The notes beneath the pieces are model-generated. The model made no database searches. It saw only the letters and a list, made by a program, of their open reading frames with translations, and had not been told where the DNA came from. From NCBI GenBank assembly GCA_003229735.1, contig QIFI01000073.1, positions 1 through 14,207 on the forward strand: a stretch of 14,207 bases of DNA, written 5' to 3'. Position numbers and translations under genes: made by a program. Source of the stretch: Candidatus Anderseniibacteriota bacterium. Its GTDB lineage: Bacteria > Patescibacteriota > Andersenbacteria > UBA10190. Shown here piece by piece: positions 4,799 through 13,038 of this stretch (its first letter is position 1; every line of letters begins with the position of its first letter).

Positions 4799-6769
4799 GT
4801 GAGCCGTCAATTCAAATTAAAATCACCTTACCAGCCCGCCGGCGATCAGGCTATTAAGCAATTAACCGCCGGCCTGAAAAAAGGACTAGATAAACAAACC
4901 CTGCTCGGCGTTACCGGCAGTGGCAAGACATTCACCATGGCCTCCGTCATTCAGAACATCCAAAAACCCGCTCTGGTCATTAGCCACAATAAAACCCTGG
5001 CCGCTCAACTAACCGAAGAATTTAGAGAATTTTTCCCGGATAACGCTGTCGAATACTTTGTCTCCTACTACGACTACTATCAACCCGAAGCCTACATCGC
5101 CCGCACCGATACCTACATCGCCAAAGACGCCAGCATCAATGACGAAGTAGATCGTCTGCGCCACAGCGCCCTGGCCAGCGTCTTAACCCGTCCCGATGTC
5201 ATCATCGTCGCGTCTGTCTCCTGCATTTACGGCCTGGGCAATCCCCAGGAATATTTCGACCAAAAATTACTGGTTAAAATAGGGGACTCATATCCCCGTC
5301 CGGACCTGCTTAAAAAACTCACCTCCCTGCATTACGCCCGCAACGACATGAATCTGCGGCGCGGCACCTTCCGCGTCCGCGGTGACATTATTGATATTTA
5401 CCCGGCCAGCGAAGAGCGCCTTATCCGCATCGAATCATTTGGCCCCGCCATCGAGAGCCTGACTTATCTGGACCCTCTCACCGGCGAGGTTCTGGATCGA
5501 CCCCGCCAAGCCCTGATCTTCCCCGCCACTTTTTTCATCACTGATCAAGCCAAAAACCAGCTGGTTATTTCCAGCATCAGGCGGGAACTGAAAACCCGGC
5601 TGGCCAAATTCAAGAAACGCCATAAGTTACTGGAAGCCCAGCGGCTGGAGCAAAGAGTTAATTATGATCTGGCCATGATCCAGGAATTGGGATATGTGTC
5701 CGGCATCGAAAACTATTCCCGATATTTTGATGGCCGATCAAAAGATGAACCTCCTTTTACTCTCCTTGACTATTTTCATCATCACTATGGACCAGACGGT
5801 TTTCTCACCATTATTGATGAATCACACATGACCGTCCCCCAGATAGGCGCCATGTCCGGCGGCGACAGCGCCCGCAAAGACAACTTAATCAGATATGGCT
5901 GGCGCCTCCCTTCCGCCCGTGACAACCGCCCGCTTAAATTCCCTGAATTCGAAGACCGCATTGGCTCCACCATCTTCGTTTCCGCCACTCCCGGCGATTA
6001 TGAACAAAATACCAGCCGCCGGACGGTCGAACAAATCATCCGCCCCACTGGCCTGCTCGATCCCACTATTGATATTAAACCCTTAACTCATCAGATCGAT
6101 TCTGTTATGGACGCTATCAAAGACAGAATAGCCAAACAGCAAAGAGTCCTGGTCACCACCCTCACTAAACGCATGGCTGAAGAACTATCCTCCTATCTCA
6201 TCGAAACCGGCACCAAGGCCGCCTATATCCACGCCGATGTAGCCACCCTGGACCGGCTAACCATTCTGCGCGATTTAAGAGCCGGAAAATATGACGTTCT
6301 GGTTGGCATTAATCTCCTGCGTGAAGGTTTGGATCTCCCCGAGGTTTCTCTAGTTGCTATCATGGACGCCGACAAAGAAGGCTACTTGCGCTCCACCCGC
6401 GCCCTGATTCAGAATATGGGCCGGGCCGCCCGCCACCTGGACGGTCATGTCATCATGTACGCCGATATTATCACCGGCTCCATGCGGGCCGCCATCGATG
6501 AAACCAACCGCCGCCGGGCCATTCAAGCCAAGCATAACCAACAGCATCACATCACTCCCCAGACTATTACCAAAGCCATCCGCGATACCAGACTTTCCGG
6601 CCACACCCATAAAACTCATCAACCTCTCTCCATCGATGACATCCCCGATTCCGAAAAAGATCACGCCATTAAAACTCTCACCCAAAAAATGGATATATCT
6701 GCCAAGAACCTGGATTTCGAATCCGCCGCCGAGTACCGCGACCTGATTCAACAGCTTAAGAAACCATAG
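4799..6769 (+). CDS. uvrB: Excinuclease ABC subunit UvrB
   Basis: UvrB is the damage-verifying helicase-like subunit of nucleotide excision repair; it receives damaged DNA from UvrA and recruits UvrC. The 656-aa protein is full length. Seen: the N-terminal YQPAGDQ motif (11-17), Walker A GVTGSGKT (37-44), the aromatic beta-hairpin YYDYYQPEAYI (90-100) that inserts between DNA strands, the UvrA-contact region, the DESH Walker B/DEAD-like motif (340-343), the helicase motif VEQIIRP onward with GINLLREGLDLPE and the QNMGRAAR motif VI, and a C-terminal UVR/UvrC-binding coiled coil (about 622-656, LDFESAAEYRDLI). The start is GTG at 4799: it gives the usual spacing to YQPAGDQ, and no ATG exists nearby. 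There is no Shine-Dalgarno. uvrA and uvrC are not in the window. No LexA-like operator is recognised. Confidence 0.99.
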   Translation: MSRQFKLKSPYQPAGDQAIKQLTAGLKKGLDKQTLLGVTGSGKTFTMASVIQNIQKPALVISHNKTLAAQLTEEFREFFPDNAVEYFVSYYDYYQPEAYIARTDTYIAKDASINDEVDRLRHSALASVLTRPDVIIVASVSCIYGLGNPQEYFDQKLLVKIGDSYPRPDLLKKLTSLHYARNDMNLRRGTFRVRGDIIDIYPASEERLIRIESFGPAIESLTYLDPLTGEVLDRPRQALIFPATFFITDQAKNQLVISSIRRELKTRLAKFKKRHKLLEAQRLEQRVNYDLAMIQELGYVSGIENYSRYFDGRSKDEPPFTLLDYFHHHYGPDGFLTIIDESHMTVPQIGAMSGGDSARKDNLIRYGWRLPSARDNRPLKFPEFEDRIGSTIFVSATPGDYEQNTSRRTVEQIIRPTGLLDPTIDIKPLTHQIDSVMDAIKDRIAKQQRVLVTTLTKRMAEELSSYLIETGTKAAYIHADVATLDRLTILRDLRAGKYDVLVGINLLREGLDLPEVSLVAIMDADKEGYLRSTRALIQNMGRAARHLDGHVIMYADIITGSMRAAIDETNRRRAIQAKHNQQHHITPQTITKAIRDTRLSGHTHKTHQPLSIDDIPDSEKDHAIKTLTQKMDISAKNLDFESAAEYRDLIQQLKKP

Positions 6770-6801
6770 TGATGACGTTTGGCTTCGTCAAGTTACTAGG
6801 C

Positions 6802-6813
6802 TAATCTAGATTA
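6802..6813. promoter_or_regulatory. 12-bp palindrome abutting the methyltransferase start
   Basis: TAATCTAGATTA is a perfect 12-bp palindrome ending one base before the ATG at 6814. A dimeric regulator bound here would block the start of the methyltransferase/glycosyltransferase operon. A 12-bp palindrome can occur by chance in AT-rich DNA. Confidence 0.3.
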
Positions 6814-7452
6814 ATGCGCCGACCATCAAGAACAGATAATACTTATAATGAGTATGTTAAGGATTTTTATCGCAAGATAGAAGATTATGACTGGAATGAT
6901 GTAACTGACAATCTTCGCGGTCTGGAGTCTTTTCTACATCGAGCTCGGGAAAAAAGAATGACGGATCTCATTAAAAAATATGGTCGCGGCCGCAAATACC
7001 TTGATGTTGGTTGCGGAACCGGCTTGATACTGCGGCATTTACCAAAAGGATCAGTCGGCATTGACTTAAACCCGCGGCATTTAGAAAAGGCTCGAATTTA
7101 TGCGCCTCAATCACAAGTAATGCTTGGGGATGCCGAAAATATTGACTTGCCTGTTAAAACTTTTTCTACCGTTATTTGCACCGAGGTTCTAGAACATTTA
7201 GTCTGGCCAAATCGTGCTCTTGAATGTATCTATAAAGTGCTGGAACCAAACGGTATCCTAATTGGATCCACACCTCGGCATGCCTTATTATGGCGTTTTC
7301 GCTGGCTGTCATCGACACATTTTCATAACGAACCTTTTCACAATGAATATGAAGAGCGGGAGCTTCGACAATTATTTGCCAGCTACGAAAACAAGCTGCT
7401 TGAAACCGGCTTCTTTGGCTCAAACTTTTTCTTTGTGTTGCGGAAAAGATGA
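6814..7452 (+). CDS. Class I SAM-dependent methyltransferase
   Basis: A 212-aa Rossmann-fold methyltransferase of the Methyltransf_11/25 type. Seen: motif I YLDVGCGTG (62-70), the acidic SAM-ribose residue in VGIDLNP (D84), GDAENIDLP (105-113) contacting the adenine, TEVLEHL (motif IV, about 122-128), and VLEPNGILIGSTP (motif VI region). An N-terminal helical extension of ~50 residues and a histidine-rich stretch THFHNEPFHNEYEE (about 168-181) could form the substrate cap. It is the first gene of a tight operon: its TGA overlaps the next ATG (ATGA, 7449-7452). With two GT-C glycosyltransferases downstream, the likely substrate is a lipid-linked sugar or surface glycan; that is inference. It starts 44 bp after uvrB and may be partly co-transcribed with it. 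Confidence 0.92.
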   Translation: MRRPSRTDNTYNEYVKDFYRKIEDYDWNDVTDNLRGLESFLHRAREKRMTDLIKKYGRGRKYLDVGCGTGLILRHLPKGSVGIDLNPRHLEKARIYAPQSQVMLGDAENIDLPVKTFSTVICTEVLEHLVWPNRALECIYKVLEPNGILIGSTPRHALLWRFRWLSSTHFHNEPFHNEYEERELRQLFASYENKLLETGFFGSNFFFVLRKR

Positions 7453-8819
7453 ATTTAGAAAAGCATGCGCTAAATTGGCTAATAGATTGGAGTATTCCGC
7501 CGTTAGTAGTGATACTTTACTTAACATTAACCTACCGGTTAAGCATCACTATGACAGCGTGGTCTTCAGGAAAAGCGGCCGGAACTTTACAATTATTTCT
7601 TCTCCTGACTCTACCAATACTGATAATACTTGCTCATCGACAAAAAAAGTCAGCATACATAAATAATAAATTATTAATTATAGGCTTGCTTGCGGCAAGT
7701 GCGGTGGTTTTTTATTGGCATTTTGATATTTTTCTAAACTATCTGGATCTCCCTCTTACTAACGATATTCCGGCGCGCACTCTAACTGCCGCCCGCACCC
7801 TCTTAACTGGAAATAATCCATACAAATTATCTATTCCACCTCTGGAGGCCATCCGATCATCAAACATTTATCAGGAAGGATTTGTTTATATGCCGTTTAT
7901 GATGCTGGTTTATATTCCGCTGATTTGGTTGGGCGCCAAGGGAGTATTAATAACAAATCTGCTATTAGAAATAGCCGCCATAATTTTATTATGGTTAATC
8001 GGGAAAAAAATTGCTTCGGGAGTAGTTGGATTATTAGCCGTGTTCTTATATTTAATGACTTGGCTGGTGCCTTATGAGCTATTTGGCTCCGGCGTGACAG
8101 ATCTGGCTGCCATAGTCCCCCTTTTAGTGGCTGTCTTTTTATTCCCTATGAGCCCGTTAAATAACCCTTTTTCGTCACGAAATCTTCCTGGCTTGAGATC
8201 AAAAATTCGGAAAATGAGAAGAAATAATAACCATTACTTCGACGAGTTTTACGGATTTTTGAGCCAAGTCCAGGGAAATTACAGTCGGAAAGGAGGTTAT
8301 TTAACGGGCTCTAGACAAATGGGCTGGGTTGGCTTCTTTATTGGTCTTTCAATTGCCGTCAAGTTACTGCCTGGTGCGTTATTCATCATAGCATTTTTCA
8401 ATAAATCACATTGGCGAAAATATTTACTGGGCATAGGATTTGGTTTAATTCCTTTTTGGTTCTTTCTAATACTATCTCCGGGAGATTTCCTGGCCGGCAC
8501 TGTTTTATTTGCGTTAATCAGACCTGGTGATGAAACTAGTTGGCTATATGGTGTATCTCCATTAATTAAAAATAGTGTACAGATATTATTATTACTGGCA
8601 GTGTTAGGATCAACCGTGTATGTGTGGCGAAAACCAGTATTAATTAGGATGCGTCTTGGCATAGCTCTAATGTTAATATTGGGTCTATTATTAGCCAGTG
8701 TGGTCAATCACAGAAATTACCAACTATGGTGGATTCCTTTCTATGCCTTATTAACAGCCTTGGCGGCCCTGGGAAACACCAGCCAGTTAAATTCAAATGT
8801 TGCCCCTCGTCCCCAGTAA
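7449..8819 (+). CDS. GT-C membrane glycosyltransferase with a translated palindromic insertion
   Basis: A 456-aa polytopic membrane protein, probably a polyprenyl-phosphate-sugar-dependent glycosyltransferase of the GT-C fold (GT87/DUF2029-like). Seen: many hydrophobic helices, an acidic residue in the first large external loop (NDIPARTL, D106), and NNPY (122-125), common in GT-C enzymes after that loop. Residues 234-288 are unlike the rest: a hydrophilic basic stretch (RSKIRKMRRNNNHYFDEFYG) coded by the palindromic element at 8150-8311. Removing those 55 codons rebuilds FPRQMGWVGFF and gives ~401 aa that lines up with the neighbouring 437-aa paralogue (TDLAAIVPLLVAVF/TDVFLVAPISLFVW). The loop probably lies between two membrane helices. 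Whether the enzyme remains active is unknown. The start overlaps the methyltransferase stop by 4 nt (ATGA). Donor and acceptor cannot be read. Confidence 0.85.
   Translation: MNLEKHALNWLIDWSIPPLVVILYLTLTYRLSITMTAWSSGKAAGTLQLFLLLTLPILIILAHRQKKSAYINNKLLIIGLLAASAVVFYWHFDIFLNYLDLPLTNDIPARTLTAARTLLTGNNPYKLSIPPLEAIRSSNIYQEGFVYMPFMMLVYIPLIWLGAKGVLITNLLLEIAAIILLWLIGKKIASGVVGLLAVFLYLMTWLVPYELFGSGVTDLAAIVPLLVAVFLFPMSPLNNPFSSRNLPGLRSKIRKMRRNNNHYFDEFYGFLSQVQGNYSRKGGYLTGSRQMGWVGFFIGLSIAVKLLPGALFIIAFFNKSHWRKYLLGIGFGLIPFWFFLILSPGDFLAGTVLFALIRPGDETSWLYGVSPLIKNSVQILLLLAVLGSTVYVWRKPVLIRMRLGIALMLILGLLLASVVNHRNYQLWWIPFYALLTALAALGNTSQLNSNVAPRPQ
8149..8313. mobile_element. MITE-like 162-bp palindromic element inserted in frame (TA target)
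   Basis: Bases 8150-8311 form an imperfect palindrome centred between 8230 and 8231. The two 81-bp halves align without a gap, with 55 of 81 positions matching by my hand count. The ends are a perfect 17-bp inverted repeat, GAGCCCGTTAAATAACC (8150-8166; complement at 8295-8311). Dinucleotide TA flanks it (8147-8148 and 8312-8313), consistent with the TA target duplication of Tc1/mariner/IS630-type transposons. Deleting 165 bp (8149-8313) joins codon AGA and restores an ordinary membrane-protein sequence. It carries no transposase, so any movement would need one in trans. The lack of stops over 55 codons kept the host gene open. Confidence 0.8.
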
Positions 8820-10110
8820 AATATTACTTCTTTCCTATTTATTATTGATCAGCAGTTTACTGATTAGCGACGGATTATATAATCGATGGGCCTTATTGGT
8901 TATGGGAATAAGCTACCTGCTCTTTGTTATGGCTATGATCGGTCACAGAAAACAGGGAGCCTTGCGTCTAGACAATTTATCAAATAGCTATTTAGCTGGA
9001 GCCGTCGCTATATCAATTATCTACTGGTTTTTGAAACCCATTAACACAGATTCCATGCCCCCGTGGTTCTTGAATTTGGCCAACTGGACCGCCGCAATTG
9101 GATTGATTGGGCTAGTGGTTTTATACCTATTGAGCCGGCAATTAGGCAGATACCGGGCTCCCCTTTTTTTCATTTTGGCCATCATCCCCATAATGCTGCT
9201 GTTTTTTATTCCCCCAGCTATACCCAGGCCGTCAATCGATGTCTTTTATTGGCATCAGACCGGGGCTTATAATTTTATTCGAGGCATAAATCCTTATTCC
9301 CAAACAATTGGTGTACCAACTCACTATACAAAATCAGTAGCGTATGATTACCCGCCAGGTATTTTGTATCTAATGGCGCCAGCCTATTATATATTTGGCG
9401 ATATTAGATATAGCCAGGCCTTTTTGCTAATAATTACTGCCATTATTATCTATTTTATCGCTCGTCATTCATTAGGCGTACTGCCTGGTGAATTGTTAGT
9501 ATTATTATTTGTATACCATCCCAGAAATATCTTTGTTTTGGCGCACAGTTTTACGGATGTTTTTTTGGTGGCTCCAATATCCTTGTTCGTATGGCTAAAA
9601 CTGCATAATCGTTGGCCGGCGCTGACCGCCGCGACCCTAGGATTTACAATTATGTTAAGACAATACCTTATTTTCATACCAGTCCAGTGGCTGCTGATAG
9701 AGCGGCGAGGTAAATACTATATGGTGGCGGCCATAACTGCGTTAGCGGTAGTTCTGCCATTTATATCATCAGATCTGAAAGGCTTGGTGCAAAATGGTTT
9801 TCTATTTAATCTTCAGGGGCCATTTCGACCTGACAGCCTAACAGTTTCATCTTTTATTTTCGAACTATTTGGTAAAAAAGCTTCGCTTACATGGTCCATA
9901 CTAGTAGGAATCATTTCGGCGCTCTTTACGTTTTTCCTTTTTAAAAAAGATGCCAATCTGGAAAACTTCATGCTGGCTATAACATTCACTATTTTCAGCA
10001 TAATATTTTTAGGGAAACAGGCATTTGGGGGATACTATTATTTCGTGTCTATTATGATGCTGTTAGTTTTGGCTATTTATAACCAGGCGGGTTCCCGGCC
10101 AGCTCAATAG
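8797..10110 (+). CDS. GT-C membrane glycosyltransferase (GT87/DUF2029-like)
   Basis: A 437-aa polytopic membrane protein, paralogous in layout to the preceding gene. Seen: about ten or more hydrophobic helices, the external-loop acidic motif PSIDVFYW (D148, likely catalytic or metal-binding as in GT-C enzymes), GINPY (163-167) and YDYPPG (183-188), the YPP motif typical of this fold, then further helices without insertion. It would transfer a sugar from a polyprenyl-phosphate donor to an acceptor on the outer face of the membrane. The ATG at 8797 overlaps the upstream gene by 23 nt, pointing to translational coupling; no Shine-Dalgarno is clear. Its TAG stop lies inside the arm of the terminator hairpin at 10105-10144. 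It is a useful internal reference for the insertion in its neighbour. Confidence 0.85.
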   Translation: MLPLVPSKILLLSYLLLISSLLISDGLYNRWALLVMGISYLLFVMAMIGHRKQGALRLDNLSNSYLAGAVAISIIYWFLKPINTDSMPPWFLNLANWTAAIGLIGLVVLYLLSRQLGRYRAPLFFILAIIPIMLLFFIPPAIPRPSIDVFYWHQTGAYNFIRGINPYSQTIGVPTHYTKSVAYDYPPGILYLMAPAYYIFGDIRYSQAFLLIITAIIIYFIARHSLGVLPGELLVLLFVYHPRNIFVLAHSFTDVFLVAPISLFVWLKLHNRWPALTAATLGFTIMLRQYLIFIPVQWLLIERRGKYYMVAAITALAVVLPFISSDLKGLVQNGFLFNLQGPFRPDSLTVSSFIFELFGKKASLTWSILVGIISALFTFFLFKKDANLENFMLAITFTIFSIIFLGKQAFGGYYYFVSIMMLLVLAIYNQAGSRPAQ

Positions 10111-10144
10111 AAATTCCCGAGTTTACGCTCGGGGATTTCTATTG
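10105..10144. terminator. Bidirectional terminator between convergent operons
   Basis: CAATAGAAATTCCCGAG (10105-10121) pairs with CTCGGGGATTTCTATTG (10128-10144): a 17-bp stem with one mismatch and loop TTTACG. It separates the plus-strand GT operon (stop at 10108-10110, inside the left arm) from the minus-strand GT39-like gene (stop at 10162). AT-rich stem bases give a T-rich 3' arm in both directions, although there is no long U-run. Confidence 0.75.
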
Positions 10145-10161
10145 TGAATCACGTGGTATTA

Positions 10162-11490
10162 TTAACCCGACATCAATCGCAGCACCTGCACTGACCACAA
10201 CGCCTGAAAAAGAAATAAGAACAGCAGCAATGATATAAACACCGGTTTAAACCTTATAAATTTCACTTTCGGCCAAATGGCTACTATGGCCAGCCCATAA
10301 AACACGCTCATCATTACCCGCAGCAACAAAGCCTCCTCATATATCTTACTTTGCTGCAGAGTCAAACTTAACCACGGTAAAAATAAAAACAGATATATTT
10401 TACGCTCCTGCCATAATTGATCAAACACATAACCCAATCCCATGGCTATCAAAGGATAAAGCGTATACTTATACCAACCATAAAGCTGCGGCGGAGCCAC
10501 ATACAAAAACAACCACGACAGGACCAGCAGAGATGCCAAAACCATCACTTTGATTCGATGATCTTCTCCCTGCGACAACCAGACTATCAGCCCTATCAAC
10601 CCCACAATTATTGCCGGATCAAGCATATCTAAATAACCAATATTAAGGTAAGTGAAAATTGACCAGAAGTTGCTAAACGTATATGCGACACCATGAAGAT
10701 TGCGCATCGTGGCCACAAAGATATCCCAACCGTAATAATAGTTATATGCCAGATACAAACCAATCATCACTATAACGGCTCCGCACAAACTCCACATCAT
10801 CCGATAACGACGCCTGAAGCCGGCCGTTAATATTAACATCCCTGGCACCACCAGCCCGGTCAATTTAGCCAGTGGCGCTATTATACTAACCAGCAGCAGC
10901 AGCCCTACTATCAGACGTTTCTGTTTCTTTGTCTTAATAGTCTCATATTTTTGCCAACCAGCCATCGCCGCCAACATTAGCAGAGCAATAAAATGTTCAG
11001 CGGCTACTATCCGAGACGCTACTACATGCGACGGAAAAAATGTAAACGCCGCTAGGCTGAACACGGCCATCCTTTTACCTCCCACCTGCAGCATCAACCA
11101 AAAAGTAAGCCACAATGTCAGTCCCGATATTAACCACATCGGCAAACGTATCAACCCCCAATTAATATCACACCAGTCTGTCTCACCCACTATATTTGCC
11201 CATCCTCCAATCAACAAACTAAACAGCGGAGGATGAGCCAAATACGGTACCACCACCGTGTTGCACATTCTTGACACCACCCCTTCGCGATCCCAGAAAA
11301 TCGTCCAGGAAGCCGGCTCTCCTTCACTCAACAATGACGTCCCATTAAACAACCAGCTCTTTTCATCATTATTCAGAAACGGCACCATAAACTCCCCTAA
11401 GCGATAACCACGCAAGCCCATCCCGATTAATAACAACAGGATTACCAGCCCAATTAACCCGGCATTGCCGTTCCATCGCAACCTCAACAT
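10162..11490 (-). CDS. GT39/ArnT-like GT-C glycosyltransferase
   Basis: A 442-aa polytopic membrane protein resembling the PMT_2/ArnT-like (GT39/GT83) group, which moves sugars from polyprenyl-phosphate donors. Seen from the ATG at 11490: first membrane helix about 10-27, then the signature NNDEKSW with D42-E43 (the acidic pair used for catalysis/metal binding), HPPLFSLL (86-93, the usual second loop motif), SRIVAAEHF after a helix, and roughly ten more helices, ending in a hydrophobic C-terminus. An upstream in-frame TTG at 11541 would add 17 residues, but the added sequence is polar and unlike the family, so the ATG was chosen. TATAAA sits 6 nt before that ATG, compatible with a leaderless message; a consensus TATAAT (+ strand 11555-11560) is an alternative. 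It follows the PIG-V-like gene on the same strand. Confidence 0.88.
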   Translation of the reverse strand: MLRLRWNGNAGLIGLVILLLLIGMGLRGYRLGEFMVPFLNNDEKSWLFNGTSLLSEGEPASWTIFWDREGVVSRMCNTVVVPYLAHPPLFSLLIGGWANIVGETDWCDINWGLIRLPMWLISGLTLWLTFWLMLQVGGKRMAVFSLAAFTFFPSHVVASRIVAAEHFIALLMLAAMAGWQKYETIKTKKQKRLIVGLLLLVSIIAPLAKLTGLVVPGMLILTAGFRRRYRMMWSLCGAVIVMIGLYLAYNYYYGWDIFVATMRNLHGVAYTFSNFWSIFTYLNIGYLDMLDPAIIVGLIGLIVWLSQGEDHRIKVMVLASLLVLSWLFLYVAPPQLYGWYKYTLYPLIAMGLGYVFDQLWQERKIYLFLFLPWLSLTLQQSKIYEEALLLRVMMSVFYGLAIVAIWPKVKFIRFKPVFISLLLFLFLFQALWSVQVLRLMSG

Positions 11491-11554
11491 ATTGAGTTTA
11501 TAACACACTTCTCTATAGATTATTAACCCGCGGTCACACAATCACCCTCGCCGC

Positions 11555-11560
11555 ATTATA
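11555..11560 (-). promoter_or_regulatory. Consensus -10 box upstream of the GT39-like gene
   Basis: Perfect TATAAT on the minus strand in the gap between the two minus-strand glycosyltransferase genes, preceded by an AT-rich tract but without a recognisable -35. A start near 11548 would give a ~58-nt leader. Low certainty because the region is AT-rich. Confidence 0.3.
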
Positions 11561-11605
11561 ATAAAAATTTTCGCCAGAATTTATCCTCCCGCTTTAACCA
11601 GCTCA

Positions 11606-12721
11606 TCAAAAAGCCCACCAGCCTCTGGTAAACTGACCAGCCAGCACCACTAAAATTCCGGCTGACCAAAACATCCACACTATCGCCGCCGCCCGATATC
11701 TCCCCAGATAACCCAGCATAAAAAACACCGGCCACATACTAAGCAAAAAGCGGGGATTACTATACATAAACGATGACGACATAATTTGGATCGTCACCAA
11801 AGTTAAATAAATAGCGTAAGACCACCGCAATTTCCACCAGGCCCACGCACTGGCCGCTATCGCCAGCAAACTGGCTCCTACTTCCATCCACCCGAACATC
11901 ACCTGATAACTGCCATACGGCCATCCCCCTATTTTATCCCAGGCCCCCTTGAAACCCACCCACGGCCATGCCAATTCCCGATACCAGTTTACCTTCTGCA
12001 TTTCCATCCAAAACCACGGCGTTCCAAATAAATCATAGTTAATCAACAAATAAATCACGAACATCCCCGGTATCAACATCAACCATAACCCTTCCACCCA
12101 TCGGTTTTTCTGATGCCTATGCATCTGCCAAAATTCCCATACCAAAGCCGGCCACAATAACACCCCCATCATCCGGGTCAAAGCCGCCAGTCCGCCCGCT
12201 AAACCCGCCCACCCCCACTTACCGCGGCGAGCCGCCAAGAAAGATCCCACTGATAACCACAAAAACAACCCTTCGGTATACGAAGCATTAAAAAAATATG
12301 CCGTCGGAAATATCAATAAAGCCACCAACGACCTAAAAGCCGCCTTTTTTCCAAATTCCATCTCGGCCAGCCGGTAGAACCAATACAAACCCAGCATCGC
12401 CGCCCCATTTGACACTATCATCGCCGCCCCCGTCCAGTCGCCAACTATTACCTTCATCACCCGAATCAGCCCAGGATACAAAGGAAAAAATACAATATAG
12501 GTTCGCTCTATTCCCGCTACCTGATAACCATCACGGGCCACGGCTATATATGATAAAGCATCCCACCTGCTCCACACTTCGCCCCACCAGGCCCACACCG
12601 ACAAGTCAGTTGCCAGTTCATTGCGCAAAGCAAAAGCTAATATACTCAACCCGAACAACCCGACTTTTACCCCCACAATTACCAGCCACACTTGATAATA
12701 CTGCCTCCACCAAGTTACCAT
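11606..12721 (-). CDS. PIG-V-like mannosyltransferase (GT76-type GT-C)
   Basis: A 371-aa polytopic membrane protein that matches the PIG-V / GPI mannosyltransferase 2 family also found in bacteria. Seen: SRWDALSYIAVARDGY (51-66) with the conserved W-D of the first external loop (D54), VFFPLYPGLIR (77-87), and FNASYTEGLFLWLS (about 142-155), all in the family order, followed by alternating helices rich in tryptophan. The eukaryotic member adds the second mannose to GPI; bacterial members are thought to act on polyprenyl-linked mannose, with unknown acceptors. The start is the ATG at 12721, with only a weak purine stretch upstream. The next minus gene begins 115 bp after its stop. It is divergent from the 12807 ORF across 85 bp. 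Confidence 0.88.
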   Translation of the reverse strand: MVTWWRQYYQVWLVIVGVKVGLFGLSILAFALRNELATDLSVWAWWGEVWSRWDALSYIAVARDGYQVAGIERTYIVFFPLYPGLIRVMKVIVGDWTGAAMIVSNGAAMLGLYWFYRLAEMEFGKKAAFRSLVALLIFPTAYFFNASYTEGLFLWLSVGSFLAARRGKWGWAGLAGGLAALTRMMGVLLWPALVWEFWQMHRHQKNRWVEGLWLMLIPGMFVIYLLINYDLFGTPWFWMEMQKVNWYRELAWPWVGFKGAWDKIGGWPYGSYQVMFGWMEVGASLLAIAASAWAWWKLRWSYAIYLTLVTIQIMSSSFMYSNPRFLLSMWPVFFMLGYLGRYRAAAIVWMFWSAGILVVLAGQFTRGWWAF

Positions 12722-12806
12722 CGACCTTACCAGCCGCTCTTGTGTCTGATATTCTAAATAGATTCATCTAATTAACATTACTTAACCCCAGCTATTTACC
12801 ATACCC

Positions 12807-13037
12807 ATGCTTATCCTAACTTTTCTCCTCCTGGCCATTCCCATCTTTCTCGGCATCACCCTGGCTATCGCCTTAAGCCTGCATCAGGAAAAAATTACCA
12901 CTTGTCTAATCGGCACCACCGGCGGCCTGTCCGCCACCGCCTTCATCTTATTCCTCTTAAGTCTATGGCTGACCATCACCCCCGGCATCCTGATTATCTA
13001 CCATCATCTACATCTGGTCCAGAAGACCCATCCCTAA
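12807..13037 (+). CDS. Small two-helix membrane ORF, possibly the 5' part of a frameshifted GT-C gene
   Basis: 76 aa: an N-terminal hydrophobic helix (LTFLLLAIPIFLGITLAIAL), a short polar link with HQEKITT, a second helix (about 40-66, LSATAFILFLLSLWLTITPG) and a polar end. No family recognised for the short protein alone. The sequence resembles the first two helices of large polytopic glycosyltransferases. From 12994 an adjacent frame is open and reads YIWSRRPIPKLW directly into the long downstream ORF, so a single +1 shift near 12990-13035 would fuse both. Read literally, it is a small membrane protein whose stop (13035-13037) precedes the next possible start by one base. No Shine-Dalgarno. 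Confidence 0.5.
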   Translation: MLILTFLLLAIPIFLGITLAIALSLHQEKITTCLIGTTGGLSATAFILFLLSLWLTITPGILIIYHHLHLVQKTHP

Positions 13038-13038
13038 A

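Noticed and set aside
6350..6751. 133-aa open frame antisense to uvrB
   Set aside because: It is a shadow frame: glycine/valine-rich sequence produced by the strongly biased codons of uvrB, with no domain or initiation signal.
6771..6790. Short GACG/CGTC inverted repeat after uvrB as a terminator
   Set aside because: The stem is only 4 bp with an 8-nt loop and no T-tract.
7450..7452. TGA read as glycine (Gracilibacteria/Absconditabacteria code)
   Set aside because: TGA makes sensible ends for the methyltransferase (with an ATGA overlap) and the cysteine-rich gene, so the standard bacterial stop set fits.
11491..11541. TTG start adding 17 residues to the GT39-like protein
   Set aside because: The added residues are polar, precede the usual first membrane helix, and overlap a plausible -10 box for the downstream ATG.
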